A stretch of 64,000 nucleotides of DNA from Aphelenchoides besseyi (lineage: Eukaryota > Nematoda > Chromadorea > Rhabditida > Aphelenchoididae). The position numbers and the translations under genes are program-made. The notes under the pieces were generated by a model. The model searched no databases. It saw nothing but the letters and a program-made list of their open reading frames with translations, and was not told the origin of the DNA. Location of the stretch: contig JAMPIQ010000002.1 of the NCBI GenBank assembly GCA_024699855.1, positions 7,502,001-7,566,000 of the forward strand. Reading direction: 5' to 3'. Positions 1-12,759 of this stretch are shown piece by piece (within the stretch, counting starts at the first letter, position 1; every line of letters begins with the position of its first letter).

Positions 1-3000
1 GTGTTCAAGGAACCAAATGTCCGCGGAAATGATTCGAAAACGATCAATGAACATCAAAAACAAGTGGATAAGTGAACGGAGACCGCCTACGATGAGTGTT
101 CTTCGAATACCGTAGTCGGGATTATCAACCGAGAAATGACAAAGAAATCGGAAATGAGTGGATTTAATCAAGTTAATGGTAAAACGAGATCCGTTAATGT
201 CCACAGATAATGTTCGTAGTCAAATCGCTCGCATTCTGAGATCTCAATGTCAAGATGAATTCACAAAGAACTCAAACAAAATCGGCGAATTGTGTCGTGC
301 AAATGAAATCAACAGTAGACTTCTGGAGCTCGCTAATCAGGTGCTTAGAACTTAAATCCGTTGGCCAATACAAGTCCACGAGCTCCAAACATAAGTTTTC
401 TGCGAAGAACGTTCAGAAGTGCGCAGAAACGAAACGGATGTCGTGAAAGTTGAGAATTAGAAAGCGACAAGAAGTCTTACAAGAAGCAAAATAATCCGTG
501 CATTTGGCCCATTGGCAAAGACCAATCCGATAAAAGCTGATGGTGCGGAATTCCGGTGATTACAAATAACGTCAATCGATTATTCAAGAAACGCAATTAA
601 ATGCAGATCAAAAACAAACTTCATACCAACGGTCAAGAAACTTGAACTCTTATGTCAAAACAACCGCTCTATTCGACAACTGGAAACCGACGGAGCGAAC
701 TGCACGTTAACGATGCGAATCGCTGGACACAAGTGCAAACAACATCAGAAATAACGCGTGGGCCAAATGATACGAGAAACAATCGGCATCTAATTCGCTT
801 CGTTAATTAAAAATTCCGATGAAATGATTTTCGGATGTCCGAATGCGGAGATTATCCGAATGGACCAAAATGATTCGAAATCCGCGACACGTCAAAACAA
901 GATGAGCCAAATGTCTCCGTCAATTACTGAAATTGAATCTCCGAAATCGCACTCAACGTATTTCATCGTCCGAATGCTAACGGATAAGAAAACTAAACAC
1001 GCACAAGACTTCATTCAAAACTAATTAACGAAAGTGCCTAATTGGCTCCAAAAGATCACAGCCACCGGTCTGCAAGATCGACCAAGAACCTCAATTTAAA
1101 GTTCACTTCGCGGTGATTAAACAACGTGAATGACCGTAGTCGGAGGTGTGTTGGGCTCGGAATGAGAAGCGGAAAAAAAATAGGCATCCGGTTGGATATA
1201 ATCCATGGGTTTCAATGGACAGTTCAGTTGCTACGGACGCAGTGAAAAAACTCGCGGATTTCCGTCAATACAAAATGGCGAAATTGTGTGGAGAGCAAAA
1301 ATCAACAAATCGGAAGTTCTCTTTCGCAATCAACTGAAACATTTGGGCCCATTAAGAAGCACGAGAATCGTCGGAGTCGACAGTTTTGCAGACTTTCGAG
1401 TCTTCAAAATGTGATGCGTTCGAAAAGCGTTCCGTTTCGTTTCTTCGTGGTTTTTTCAATTTCACCCACCAGTTGTTTGGACCACGTGGACGGGAGAAAA
1501 AAGAACGAAAAGCGGTTCTTCCACGCTTTTTGCCGAAAATCCTCGTTGAGGCTCCGAGGCGGCTAAGTTGCTTTTACCCGGTGGGCATTTCGTGAGAATT
1601 CGAAAAATTAAACTCCAGACTTTTGAATTTGCGAAACACAATGGGAAAAGGCGTTGAATGTTTTCTAATTAGCAAGATGGATTCCCAATCCTTTGTTGAT
1701 TCCGCGACTCCCTACTCGCCAAATAGACTTGATTCGGACGCTACGGTAGAAGTCGAGTGTTTGAAACACAAAATGGCGACAAACAGCTTTGTGTTTAACA
1801 TCATCGTGTTTTTTGGACCAAACGAGCATCAAATTACTCGAACGAGTGCTGGAAACGTCATCGACGAGTTCTATCGAGCAGCCTTCACGTACACGAATTA
1901 ACGTTGCAGAATTCGTTTGTCAATTGAACTCACAAATTTGAATGCAATGTAGTCGACTTGTGGTCTTCTTCGACTGCAAGTTTGTGAGAAGTTGAAAATA
2001 CTTCCGCGTAATCAAAGAGCTGGATGCAAATTCCCGAATCGAGTCTCGCGATACGAACATCTACGTAACGACAAACCACACGCATTTGCATACCGCGGAG
2101 TCTATTCTTGAGAAAGACCTTTGGGTAGAGAGGTGAATGAACGGCCGAAGTGAGACATGATCGAAGTTTGAAGTCAATTCAAATTCTGCAGAAATAAACG
2201 AAAACATCGACGGGCGTTCCGTCGACAAAGTGAACAACATTCTATTTCTCAATTTAAAATCGCGTTCTCTTTGCTGTTCGTTTGCATAAATAAATAGTCA
2301 AGAAGGATGCGGAATTCACGACCAACATTTGCGGAATTCTGTCGTTAGATTGGCTGAGCATCAGATGTAGTAGAATCAAAGACTAAAAACAACGGGGTCA
2401 GCGAGACAACCGAGTGATAAGAACGTTGAAATGATTCGCGCCGTCAATGTTTTGAACCGACAAAGTCGAAGTGGGCCGGTCGACCCATCGTGCAAAAACG
2501 AACTTTAAGTGATTTGACAGCTCGACGCCTGTGGCATTTTTGCGAGCAGTCGATTAGTTGGGAACGAACGTCGCGAAGTGTTTCACGGTGATTTGCGACC
2601 GATGACTCGACTTCCCAAGGGTAAGACGCGCCCTTTCAAGATCAAATACTCTCGCTCAACGTTCCGATTTTTCGTGTCAATGAAACATGTTGATCAATTT
2701 TGCGACCCTGTCGAGCGTACCGGTTGTAAACCCAAAACATCAGCAACGATCAATTAGCGGAGGTAACGAAATGTAATTTGTGTGCGTTCTGTTGCTTGAC
2801 GGTCATCGCTTTTCGACAATAGATCTCACGGGTCATGATGTATAAAAGCGACAGGGACTGTTGATTTGCAAAAAACCAATTCAACGGGTCCGATCGACTT
2901 TTCTGCAAAAGCAACGACTCTCGATGCGGATCGCGCTAATTTTTTTGTGTTGAAGTGCAAAACTTTGCAACAAACAGCGAGGTCATTTCTCGAGGGATTG

Positions 3001-4985
3001 CGGGCGAATCGGGACCACGAAGTTGCAAAAAAGTTCTAAATCAAAAACTGAGCGGCGTTAAGAGTCGAACAGTTCATGGTCTTTGTTTCGTACTCTGTGA
3101 TTCTACGCGACGAGTTCGAAGTGTTCGCGCGATTGTACGAATTCGCTGCGGGTCGAAAGTTTTTGTAAGTCGAAATTACGGTAACTCGACGGTGACGTTT
3201 GTTTCCGCTATTCAATGCGGAGATGTTGAATTCGTAGCACCTTTAAAAAAACTTCGCAACTACAAACAAAACAACAAGGTCAATGAATCGTCAAAACGAT
3301 CGCGAAAATTGCTTCGAGATTTGCACGTGCATCACAAACAGTTCCCGTCGTTCGGGTCTTCTTTTGTGTTTTCAGTCGAAAAGTTCACTCACTTATTGCG
3401 GTCATTTTGCAAGACCTCCAACAAGTGGGTGAGATTGTTGCGTTGAAAGAAACTCGCGACGTCAACAAATTTGCCGAACCCGGTAGGTACAAAAGCGACT
3501 GAACTTGTTTTTCGGGCGTGCGACTTACCGAGAAAGGAAATTTTTCGATGTTAAACGAATCAACTTGTCTGTTGTTTGACTTTTGGTTAATGGGTCGATT
3601 GATAGGAAACAAACACGGTTAATTGCACGCAAATATCCAACATTTATGAACTCGAAAAAAGAACCTCCACGGCTTCCGAGAGCACAAACGAAGTCGACAG
3701 AATCCGCCAAACTCCGCCAACGATTCCGCCAAACTGGATGGCCGTGCTGGGGAATGACTGGTGATCTTAGGAATCACAACCCATTGCTTTGCTAGTGGGT
3801 TGTTTTTCGTTGACATTTGAGTTGATTTTTATGTGCCCCGATTATGCTAATCCCGACTGATGCATTAGCTGAGTGCATGCAAGAAAGATTAAGCCCAAAT
3901 TACGGTAAAAATGATGGTATTCGAACTGATAACAACAATCCGTAGAGTGAAATCACGTTAAGACCGAAAACGAAACCAACGAAATGGCGAATAAAACAAT
4001 TGAAAAGTTTTCGGACAGACGGAAACATTTCAGTTCAAAGACTTTCGAATGCGTGATTCACAACGCCGTCCGTGTTTACCATTTTGATTTGAAATGTGCG
4101 ACACAGTGGGAACGACCAGCAGAACGATCAGCCCGAACGTTCCACGGGCAGAAAACGGACGACCCGAAAACGAAACTCACTCGACCGCGCCAATTCGATT
4201 AGCTGTAGTTTGGATCAAAGAGACGTGAAATTGGTCGACGAAATGTTAGAGCGGTTGTCCGAAGTAACCGCAAAACCCAATTAACCGTTCAAGTCAATCA
4301 GAAGTCGGAAAGAACGTTTTGAGCTGAAACGGGTTCTCGATTTTGTTTGCTTTAAAATAGCGGGACGCTGCAAAAACCAACGAAAGAGCAAAAAAATTAG
4401 TTTAATTGGAGTTTGAAGGACCAAAATGGTTTCGTTTTGATTGCTCAGTCTTCAGTGTTGTGGCCAATCGAAAGGTTGGTGTGCACAAAAACTGATGAGT
4501 TGAAACGTCTGAGCGTTGACACGAAAATCGCTCTTGGCACGTTCAAAAGACTCAAGAACAAACACATCTGTCGAGCATCTTCTGAAGGACGGAACTCGAA
4601 CAGCAGCTGGCAAACGTTCAACTCGTGAGTGCCGTCAAACTTAATTGGAAAACAACTAACTTTTATGATTAACATTTCCGGAAAAGACTTCGCGTAACAA
4701 ACAGTTATCTTCGCTCATCAAAAGGTGTTCGTTCGGAACGAACTTTCTCGGCCATTTTATTTTGCCAAAAAGATTTCCGATTGTCGTTTTTATTGTCACA
4801 GCACGTCGACTGTTTGCTTCAGTTTTACTGCGTTTGTTACCTAATTGTTTAACTTCGAAAAGTGTCCCCGCATGACGAAAACATGCGACCGATTTGAATC
4901 GTGGCTTGGCGTGACTCCCTTCGCTGTGGTTTGTCTGACGGACGGTTTTTGGACATTTACGGGTAACATTTCGTTTAGACGACAA
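1..4985. other. Gene-poor region, no supported gene
   Basis: About 5 kb with only short open frames on both strands. The longest (2955-3446, +, 163 codons, GTG-initiated) shows no recognisable domain and no splice structure. The DNA is rich in TCG/CGA words, and short phrases such as AAATGATTCGAAA recur (near 27 and 868), but I could not define a repeat unit. I see no tRNA, rRNA or transposase. It may hold the promoter of NAF1 at its right end or sequence of a gene outside the window. Confidence 0.5.
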
Positions 4986-5975
4986 ATGGAGACTGTTGGC
5001 GAAAGTAGTGAAATTGATTCTGTAGTGGAAACTGATCCCAACGATGATTTGATTTTCCTTCACAACGACGGCGATCAATTAGATTTCCCAAAAGAATCGT
5101 CCTACACGACACACGTGAGTTTGCACTGTTTCTTTGTCTGTAGCTTTTGACTTCTTTTAGCGCTCTTTGAATGCTATTGCTTGCTTATACGACACGGATT
5201 CGAGCACCGATGACTCGGATTTCGAGTTTGAGCTCAACTGCCGACCGAAGAGTGCCATGTAAGTTTTCACTTTCGATTGCGAGTTGAATTGATTTTCAGG
5301 TCTTTCTACGACGATAATCATCCGCGCTTGTATGGTCGACCATTTGATTCGGAATACTACGAACTGCCGCCGATCGAACGCGTTAAAATCGAAAGCGAAA
5401 CGCTGAAGAGCTCCGATCTGAAAGAATTGGGTGTCGTTTGCAATCTGATCGACTTCATTGGTGGGTTTAACGGCAAAAACTGTTGGTGGATTTGCGTGTT
5501 TTAGCAACAGTCAAACCGAATCTGAATGTTCCGCCATTGGACTTTGAAACGATTCTATTCGACGAGAATTGCAATCCCATCGGTCCGATATTCGAAATCT
5601 TTGGTCTTGTTTGCGAACCGATGTACGCTCTGCGATTCAACAGTCAATCTGAAGCAGAAGTTTGTCGAGAGGGAATGAGACTGTTCTATGCGCCAAATAA
5701 CCACGAACTCACGAAAACCGTTTATCAAAATCAATTGGAAAAGTAGGCATTTGTGTTCATTCACATTCACATCTTCTTCAGAGTATACAATTCGGATGGC
5801 GATGCGTCCGAGTTCTCGGACGATGAAGTGGAACGATCGCACAAACAAAAGAAACGAACGAAGAATCGAACTTTTCCGAGTGATAGTCGTGAGTTGATGT
5901 TCCTGTTTACTTGCACTAACTGCAGTTCTAGCACAAACCGGCAAACGTCCACGATCGTCATTGAACAAAGAATAA
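4986..5975 (+). CDS. naf1: H/ACA ribonucleoprotein assembly factor NAF1
   Basis: NAF1 is a nuclear/nucleolar assembly factor that holds the place of Gar1 on immature H/ACA snoRNPs and telomerase RNP. The model has six or so exons joined by introns of about 40 nt. The N-terminal third is acidic and Ser/Asp-rich. The Gar1/Naf1 core follows: LGVVCNLIDFI, then NVPPLDF, ILFDENCNPIGPIFEIFG, and MYALRFNS, in the order and spacing of the family. The C-terminus is basic (HKQKKRTKNR, then GKRPRSSLNKE and a TAA at 5973). I chose the ATG at 4986 because it lies 7 nt after a strong TTTAG acceptor with no upstream donor in view, as expected for a trans-spliced leader. An ATG at 4872 is in frame but upstream of that acceptor. 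An AATAAA lies at about 6076. The family call is firm; the small last exon is the least sure. Confidence 0.9.
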
Positions 5976-6504
5976 GCAGCGATTCTTTGCTTCTCATCAG
6001 ATTCTATTTTCCGGTGTTTTGTTAATTCGACCAAATTTTATTCTTGTTTTTGTTGCTCAGCAATATCTGGACTTTAATAAACAAACCGCATGGTCGACGA
6101 TGATCTTCCAAATACAAGCAGCGAGTTAATTTGCTTGGAACGACAACTCTGACGTGTGAAGATTCACTGAAGTGCAGAAGATTCTCCAGTTTTGTGGTTG
6201 ATTCGATGAGCGGTCAGATTTTGCGGTTTATTAAACGCGTTAAGCCGTGAGTGGGCATCTCGAAGCTCTCGAACTGGTTTTGAATCCACGCGCATTTCAT
6301 TTTGGTTCTTCATCGACGCCAAGCGTGTTCACTTTCGTCGTCGTGTTGAGAAAAACAACGGAACCACACGCACATTTGGAACGTGAAATCCACTGACCAT
6401 TAGACGAACCGACTGATGAGACGCACCAGTCAATCTGCTGAACAACAGTCGGATATCTTTTCTTATCAGTCGAAATGCCGCGTTTCCACTTATGACGAGC
6501 TGAA
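5976..6504. other. Intergenic, NAF1 3' end and MAM-like gene promoter
   Basis: Holds the NAF1 3'UTR with an AATAAA at about 6076. Beyond that I see no coding frame with splice support before the start of the next gene. Confidence 0.5.
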
Positions 6505-9133
6505 ATGTTGTTGAGATCCGGTGATTTACGGATATTTTTATTGTTGTTCGGGATCGTTCAGATTACCGTCGCTTGTGCGCAACAGTACAAAAGAGAACTT
6601 CGGTAACCCAACGTCGAAGTGCTATCATTGTGCAATCTTTTCAGCTATTTGGACTACTATCTCGGTATTCAGCCGGCAAACGAAGACGGTGCCTTTTTGG
6701 TTGATGGTAAACAAAACAATTGGCTTATACTAATCAATCTCTTTTGCAGCATCCGCTTATAACAGTTACGTTCATGATGCTTTAAGTTTGAATTGCAATC
6801 TCAAATCTCCGTGTTTATGGTAAGTAGTTTGAACGATGAAAGAAATATGTATTCAATTCCTAGGTCAAATGCTCCAAGTGACGATCTTCTTGACACTTCA
6901 GATTTCTACCTCTTCAACAAAACAGATGGAAAAACATTTCCTATTCAAATTCGACCGGGCGAAGCAAGCCCGGCACCAGGTAAACAATGGTCCTATTGCT
7001 GCTTAAGAGTTTGATTGCAGGAACATTGTTTTTATTGGCCGGAAATACAACAAAACAAACACAATCGTCAGTTCTGTTGAGTGCACCAATTGCATGCCAA
7101 AACTCGGCGGGTATCTTGACTTTTCAGTACTGGCTGTATAACACGGCAAGAGTTGAAGTCGTGCTCCTACAAGTCAACGAATATCACAATCGTCTACAGG
7201 TATTTAAAAGACTATTGCTGAGTAGGAGACATTTGTTTTTAGGTTATCAGTAGACCGAACATTGATTGTCATTTTTTAAAATCTCATGGTTTATGTCGCG
7301 TTGAAATTGACCGAATGAGTGAACCGTTTCGCATTGGAATTCGAATATTTTCGTTGCGCGATCCAAGTGTTGGGGCATTTGGAATGATAAATGACATTCA
7401 CTATAAAGCTGAATTGTGTGGAGTACAAGGTAAAAACGATTAGTAGGATCATTTAACGGTCTTATTCTTTAGATAGTCCCGAGCTATTTGGTGATGTTCT
7501 GCTCGACAAACCGCTTAGTCGGCAATCGATCAACACGGCCGCTCAGTTGAATTGTGTTGAAAGAATTGAATCGTGTTTGTGGTCTACGGCCATGTCTTTA
7601 AACCAAAAACCGCGACCCTCCATGTTGATGAATACCGACACGTGGAGGGTGGGCGACAATATTCGACGTTGGGATGAATTGGTTGGACTACCAACGAGAC
7701 CCAACGGCCAATTTCTCTATCAATATCTGGACCCAATGACGCAGCTGCCTGTCTCACGTTTACGTTCTGTTTTCATTCCCTGCACTCAAACTAGTTCTTC
7801 ACTTACATTCCGGTAATTTTCATGCTTTAATTCAACAGTCAAAGTTGTTTTTAGCTATTGGATGACTGCAGGAATTCAAGCACAAGTCTGTAGCTTCGGC
7901 ACCGACAATGTGCCCTACAGTTGTGTTTACTTGGACGTAGCTGAAGCTCCGGGACCTGTGACTATTGATATCGACGCTCCAGATGGCAACCCTTTTGCGG
8001 TACAGTTAATTTCTCGTAAACAAATAATTTGTTTACAGTTTTGGTTTGAAGTCATTCATTTCGACAAAGCCGGTATTCTCGCTATTGACGATATAGAGTT
8101 CAATGGAATTCTTTGCACTGAAACTCTCTCGACAACGACGTTGAGTCCGTTGGCTCGTGCCGCAAACTTCGAACTCCAACCGTTTCCAAATGTAGTCTCT
8201 GCATTTACAGATTCTCTAAACTGTGATTTCGAATTGGATCTCTGTAGTCACTGGAATGGCGACAAAAGTGGTTTTATGTACGGATTTATCTCACCATCGA
8301 CAACTCACATTGATTCTGCATATCGAGGCAAATAGAAGATTTAGCAGTCTCATTGAACTCTATTTTAAGGTAACGCAGCAATTGCTCTCTTTTCAAAAGA
8401 CGGAGAATCAGCCGAACTGGTTTCTCAATTGGTGTCCTGTGCTCATGGTGGTCGTTTTATGGCGAACTTCATGGCATCAGAACAAGCCACGTTGAGTATT
8501 TGCGCTAACGAGCGTTGTGTTCATCAACGAACGGCTGCAGGCGAACTGGCCGTCAATTTGACGTCCATAAAACCGTTTCGAATTCGAGTTTTGGCCGAGA
8601 GTCATGGTGAATCATTTGTGATTGTGAAGAAATTGACGACAAGTGACGACGGGTTTTGTTCGTTGGAAACGCCAACTCAATTGGCTTGCAAATTGATTCA
8701 ATGCAACTTCATGGAGGGCCAACTGTGTAGTTATCAAAATTTACGTTTGCAGCCAACGGATGCACAAATTGAAATTAATAGTCGTGGTCTGGTGGCTGAA
8801 TTGAATAGTCAAAATCGTCGTGTAATTTTGCGTTCCGCAAACTTCGAGATTTCATCAGCCGCTGAACTACGCTTCGAAGCTCAACTAACGGCATTTGGAG
8901 CTCGTCTATATGTTTGTCCCGACGAAGAAGATGCGGTCGATTTGAGTTCCTGTGAATTGGTTTTGGGTCCAAAATCAACCGGTCGTATGGAGAAGATAAT
9001 CGTATCATTGGATGCCGACATCCAAAAATATCTTTTCGTAGCTGTCCACGACAAATTCGAACAGTTCGGTGAAGCACAACTGACCATCAGCAGAGTTGAA
9101 CTGACGAACGCAGACGGCAGTTTCATTTGCTGA
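6505..9133 (+). CDS. Secreted multi-module MAM-like protein
   Basis: About nine exons with short introns give a protein of roughly 750 residues. It starts with a signal peptide (hydrophobic FLLLFGIVQITVACAQ after MLLRSGDLR). At least four repeated modules begin with a Cys-rich phrase: LNCNLKSPCLW, LNCVERIESCLWS, LNCDFELDLCSHW and CNFMEGQLCSY. Each is followed by a beta-rich stretch ending near a phrase such as AIDDIEF or a similar V/I-D-I motif, as in MAM-type jellyroll domains. No transmembrane segment is visible before the stop TGA at 9131-9133, so the product is probably secreted into the extracellular matrix or cuticle space. The N-terminal exon was chosen because it supplies the signal peptide and the exons join in phase down to SAYNSYVHDALSLNC. 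The MAM label is by pattern; the modules are divergent and lack some family cysteines. Polyadenylation signal at about 9204. Confidence 0.75.
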
Positions 9134-9650
9134 TCTTTTGTCCTCGTCTTCCAAATCTCAGGTAGAAAACAAAATCTGTGTCATTTGTTTGTAAATATGT
9201 CTTAATAAAAGTTCGTTTTATTCCAATGTTCTTGGTAAGATTAAGAATTCGTTGGTTACATGCTTGGCATGATTGAATGCTTTCGATTTGCAGTCGATTT
9301 AGATATGAATGCGGAAGTGACGTTTCTAAGAACGATCAGTAAATAAACTTCGTTTTCCAATTTCGTTGACCTTTTAACGGTCAAGGAAACAACTGGAATG
9401 CTCTTTCGATTATAAGAACAGCAGCTAATCACACCATTTTACGAAAGGGAAGCTCACCGTAGACACGTCCGATGGAGAACTGATAAGAAATCGAAGGCGG
9501 AACCTCAACAAAACGCAAAGAACATTTCTACTCATGAAGACATTTATTCCGTTTGCTGAGTCGAGTAATATTTTTGCCACTTCTAATTCTTATCCACTTC
9601 TTCTAATTGGTTTCGTTCGTTGTCCGAGGTTTTTGTGATCGAGCTAAGAA
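9134..9650. other. Intergenic, no gene seen
   Basis: Contains the AATAAA of the preceding gene near 9204 and A/T-rich sequence. No coding frame with splice support. Confidence 0.5.
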
Positions 9651-11155
9651 ATGGAGATTGAAGAAAAGGAAAACGGATTGCCATTCCACCACGTGGTAAT
9701 CGCTGGAGCAAATGGTACAATGGGCAGCGGGATCGGACAGGTAAATTGGCTGTTAATTGGAAACGTTTGTTGGATTAAGACTTCGGGCAGTTTTGATGTT
9801 GTTTACATCTCTCCAAATGTTGTGGTTAGAAATTCAGTTACGAAAGTCATTCTAAGTGACCAACCGGTTTAAGTGCAGTAGCTCGTACGATAAGCTTTTC
9901 ATTTTAAATGCAACTTTTCGTTACGTAGATGATTAAAACTCCTGAGTTGTCAGACAAAAACGTCACGATTGTTGCGATTTTCTGTCGAATAGACGAGAAT
10001 TTTTATCAACGTTCGAAGAATCGGACGATCCACAAGGAAACGTTTTGGTTCATGAACGCGGAAGTTTTTTTTACGATTCTGCAAAATGATTGGAAATGAT
10101 TCATAGGGTTTAGTGTGCTCTGCAGTTCGGTTACAAAATCACACTGTTGGTCAGAACTCAAGAGAAGGCGATTCAGGCCCGGCGAATGGTGGAACAGTTT
10201 GCTCAGAAAAAAGCCAAGAAGTTGTTTGCCGACGATCAAGTGGTGAGTTTTTGTACTTCAATCAGACGATCATTCGCATTCATAGAAAGCACAAAACTGG
10301 CTAAACGAACGATTGGCCAAACTGCACACATCAACCGATTTACGATCTGCAGTCGCAAGTGCGGATCTTTTCATCGAAGCCATTGTGGAAGACAAAACAA
10401 CAAAACAAGATCTTTTGGTAGAAGTTGAAAATTCGGCACGCCCCGGAATGGTCTTAGCAACAAATACCTCATCCTTGAAGTTGTCAGATGTTGGGGCAAA
10501 ACTAAATAATCCACAGTATCTCGGAGGTCTGCATTTTCTGAGTCCAGTTGCCGCAACAAAATTGGTCGAAGTAGTGAAGGCGGATTTCACTTTACCGAGT
10601 GTATCTAATCGGCTGCAATGCTTTGCGGAGAGTTTGGGAAAGACGACAATATTGTGCAAAGTGAGTAATCGGGCAAATGAAACATATAACTTCAAATTCG
10701 TAGGATTCACCGGGATTTGTCTTCAATCGACTGATGTTACCTCTACTCAATATGGCTCACTGTCGTAAGTCAAATACGTTGACAATCAAAATCTTATATT
10801 CTTTCAGTTGTCGATGAAAAAGTTTGTTCATGGTTGGTTGAATTTTGTATTGGTTTCCTAATAGTCGAATGTTTAGCGAAGACATTGATGTTGCAACGAA
10901 AGTCGGAATGAATTTGCCAATGGGTATTTTGTCGCTAAGCGATTTGATTGGTTTAGACACGATAGCTAATGCTACCAAAGGTTGTCCTTTGCATATTGAT
11001 GTTTAGTAATCTTTTGCTTTTCAGAAGCACAGAGCTACGGCGTCATGGAATTAAAGACCTCTCACACGTTGAACTCGTTAGTTGCAAACAATTGTTTGGG
11101 AAGAAAAACTGGAAAAGGCTTCTTCGACTACAATACGAAAGATACGAATAACTGA
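9651..11155 (+). CDS. Short-chain L-3-hydroxyacyl-CoA dehydrogenase
   Basis: Catalyses the NAD-dependent oxidation of L-3-hydroxyacyl-CoA in beta-oxidation. The N-terminal Rossmann fold reads HHVVIAGANGTMGSGIGQ, then CALQFGYKITLLVRT. I set the second exon at 10114 (acceptor TTTAG) because this restores the family spacing between GIGQ and GYKI. The dimer-interface and active-site region has LATNTSSLKLSDV and GLHFLSPVAATKLVEVV, with the catalytic His of GLHF. The C-terminal domain begins DSPGFVFNRLMLPLLN, continues EDIDVATKVGMNLPMG and ends GRKTGKGFFDYN. No obvious mitochondrial presequence is seen before the dehydrogenase fold, although short N-termini may still target. The glycine loop has one more residue than the usual GxGxxG spacing. 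It converges with the GPCR gene 345 bp away. Confidence 0.92.
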
Positions 11156-11500
11156 AGCTTGAATTTTCAACTCATTAGCTGAAATTAGTGTTCATAAAAT
11201 TTCGATCTTATCTTTTATATTTATTGTCTTTAACAGGTCTTGTGCTTATTGTATAAGTGAATACCCGCAAAAATTTTTATGAATCAAATTTACGACACTT
11301 AACATTAAACTATCGTTGCCTTACTTAGTTTTCTTAGCGATTGACGATCAAAGCTGAGAAGTGGATGTAAACTGAGAAATGATCGTCGACGAAACAGCGG
11401 TTCTCGACTTTCTTCAGTCAAAACTACGTCAACATTCTTTTCAGCGTCACGTGCGGTTAAAAGAGCCGAGAACCATGGACTCTCAACGTGATGTAACTCT
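11156..11500. other. Convergent intergenic gap
   Basis: Space between two 3' ends (dehydrogenase on +, GPCR on -). A short + strand open frame starting at 11379 overlaps the GPCR C-terminus antisense and looks like a shadow. Confidence 0.5.
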
Positions 11501-12759
11501 TCAAAGGCTTTGTGTTTGGGAGACTAAAAGAACCGATGAAATGGATAGAATGAATAAAACTACCGTGTTAAATGTTGGAAATTTCCCAAAGAAAAGATCC
11601 AACATTTCCGTACGCAAATCCTCCGAGTTCAACAGATGACTCGGAGGTCGAAGAGCGTTTCCGAAGACTGTTAGCAAGTTCGAAAGATCAACAAAGAAAC
11701 GACACAACTGCGGAAATTGAACTTCGTAATAACCTAAACCAACAGTCACGACTATTTCCAATGAAAACAACAACAAACCGGGATAAAAATACTCAACGAT
11801 TGTGATCATTAATGCTAAAAAGTTGGAAAGCAAATACGTGGTAATAATGAACAGAAGAGATCGGGTAGCAGAACGTAAATTCTCACGGCGTATTTCCATT
11901 AGGTCTCGTCCGAGGGTCAATTGTGTGATCAATGAGCGTAGATCCTAAAACAAGCTGTCGACTTGAAATTAAACTTTACTGCTTACCTGAACGTTTTGTT
12001 TTCGTATTTTTAAGACAATTTGCAGATTTAGAAACACCAACGTAATAAATGGACATCCAACGATCAGTGTGTCCATCAAACTTCGCAGTCCATTGGTGCT
12101 CGGCGATCTTTCAACCAGAAATCGAGTAAACAAACTGTGACATTCGCGTCTCTCAACAACCACGTAATTCTAAACTGATTGTATTCAAACTAAATAACTG
12201 AATACTTACCGTTGGATTGAACAGTTTGAGCACAACGGACAAAGCGATGGCGGCAATCAGTAGAAACCAGCGTACTGAGTAGTCGAATCCGCTGTTAGTC
12301 CAATGCTTTGTAACCATGAATCTTTCATACGAAGCAACAACTAAGCAAGAAACGGAAGCTAATTTAACAACTTGAACTACAAGCATTAGTGCTTGTGCAT
12401 TCGTTAACCACGCCAAATAAGTGTTCGACCAGTGGAATTGACGAGCAGAAATTGGAAACGCCTGAACGCGTAACTAGAATAACTTTTATTCTACTTACCA
12501 TAGTCAGCAAATAAGCAAAACTCAGAATGCAATCAAAAAACGCCACGAAGCCCATGAAGAAAAACGGTGAGTGTCGGTAATTGAATCGAGCAACGAACAG
12601 ATACGCAATTGCCGCATTGCTTAACATTCCAAAAAACGCGATCCCAGTCCCAATCAGCCCAAAAAGTATATAGCCTAAGCCCAAGGCTTCGTCTTCTAAA
12701 TCGCATTCTTTCATCGTATTGCGAATTGGTCGAACGATTTCGAGCAGATTCATTTCCAT
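11501..12759 (-). CDS. Rhodopsin-like seven-transmembrane receptor
   Basis: Four exons. After a short N-terminus (MEMNLLEIVRPIRNTMKEC) come TM1 (GYILFGLIGTGIAFFGMLSN, which keeps the TM1 Asn), TM2 (SPFFFMGFVAFFDCILSFA, with the TM2 Asp), TM3 (WLTNAQALMLVVQVVKLASV) ending ASYERFM, then TM4 (WFLLIAAIALSVVLK), TM5 (LMDTLIVGCPFITLVFL), TM6 (LLFIITTYLLSNFLALM) and TM7 (LCRFFVDLSNLLTVFGNALR). This is the layout of nematode peptide-type class A receptors. Odd points: the DRY motif is ERF, NPxxY is not present as such in TM7, and the C-terminus carries another hydrophobic stretch (TVVLFILSISSVLLV). The ligand cannot be told; the similarity is closest to FMRFamide-like peptide receptors by my reading, which is uncertain. 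Confidence 0.8.

Noticed and set aside
2955..3446. 163-codon + strand frame
   Set aside because: It starts at GTG, has no recognisable domain or splice structure, and its composition follows the surrounding CGA-rich DNA.
4872..4985. Upstream in-frame ATG for NAF1
   Set aside because: A strong TTTAG acceptor at 4977-4978 without a donor suggests that the mRNA starts after it; the N-terminal extension is not conserved-looking.
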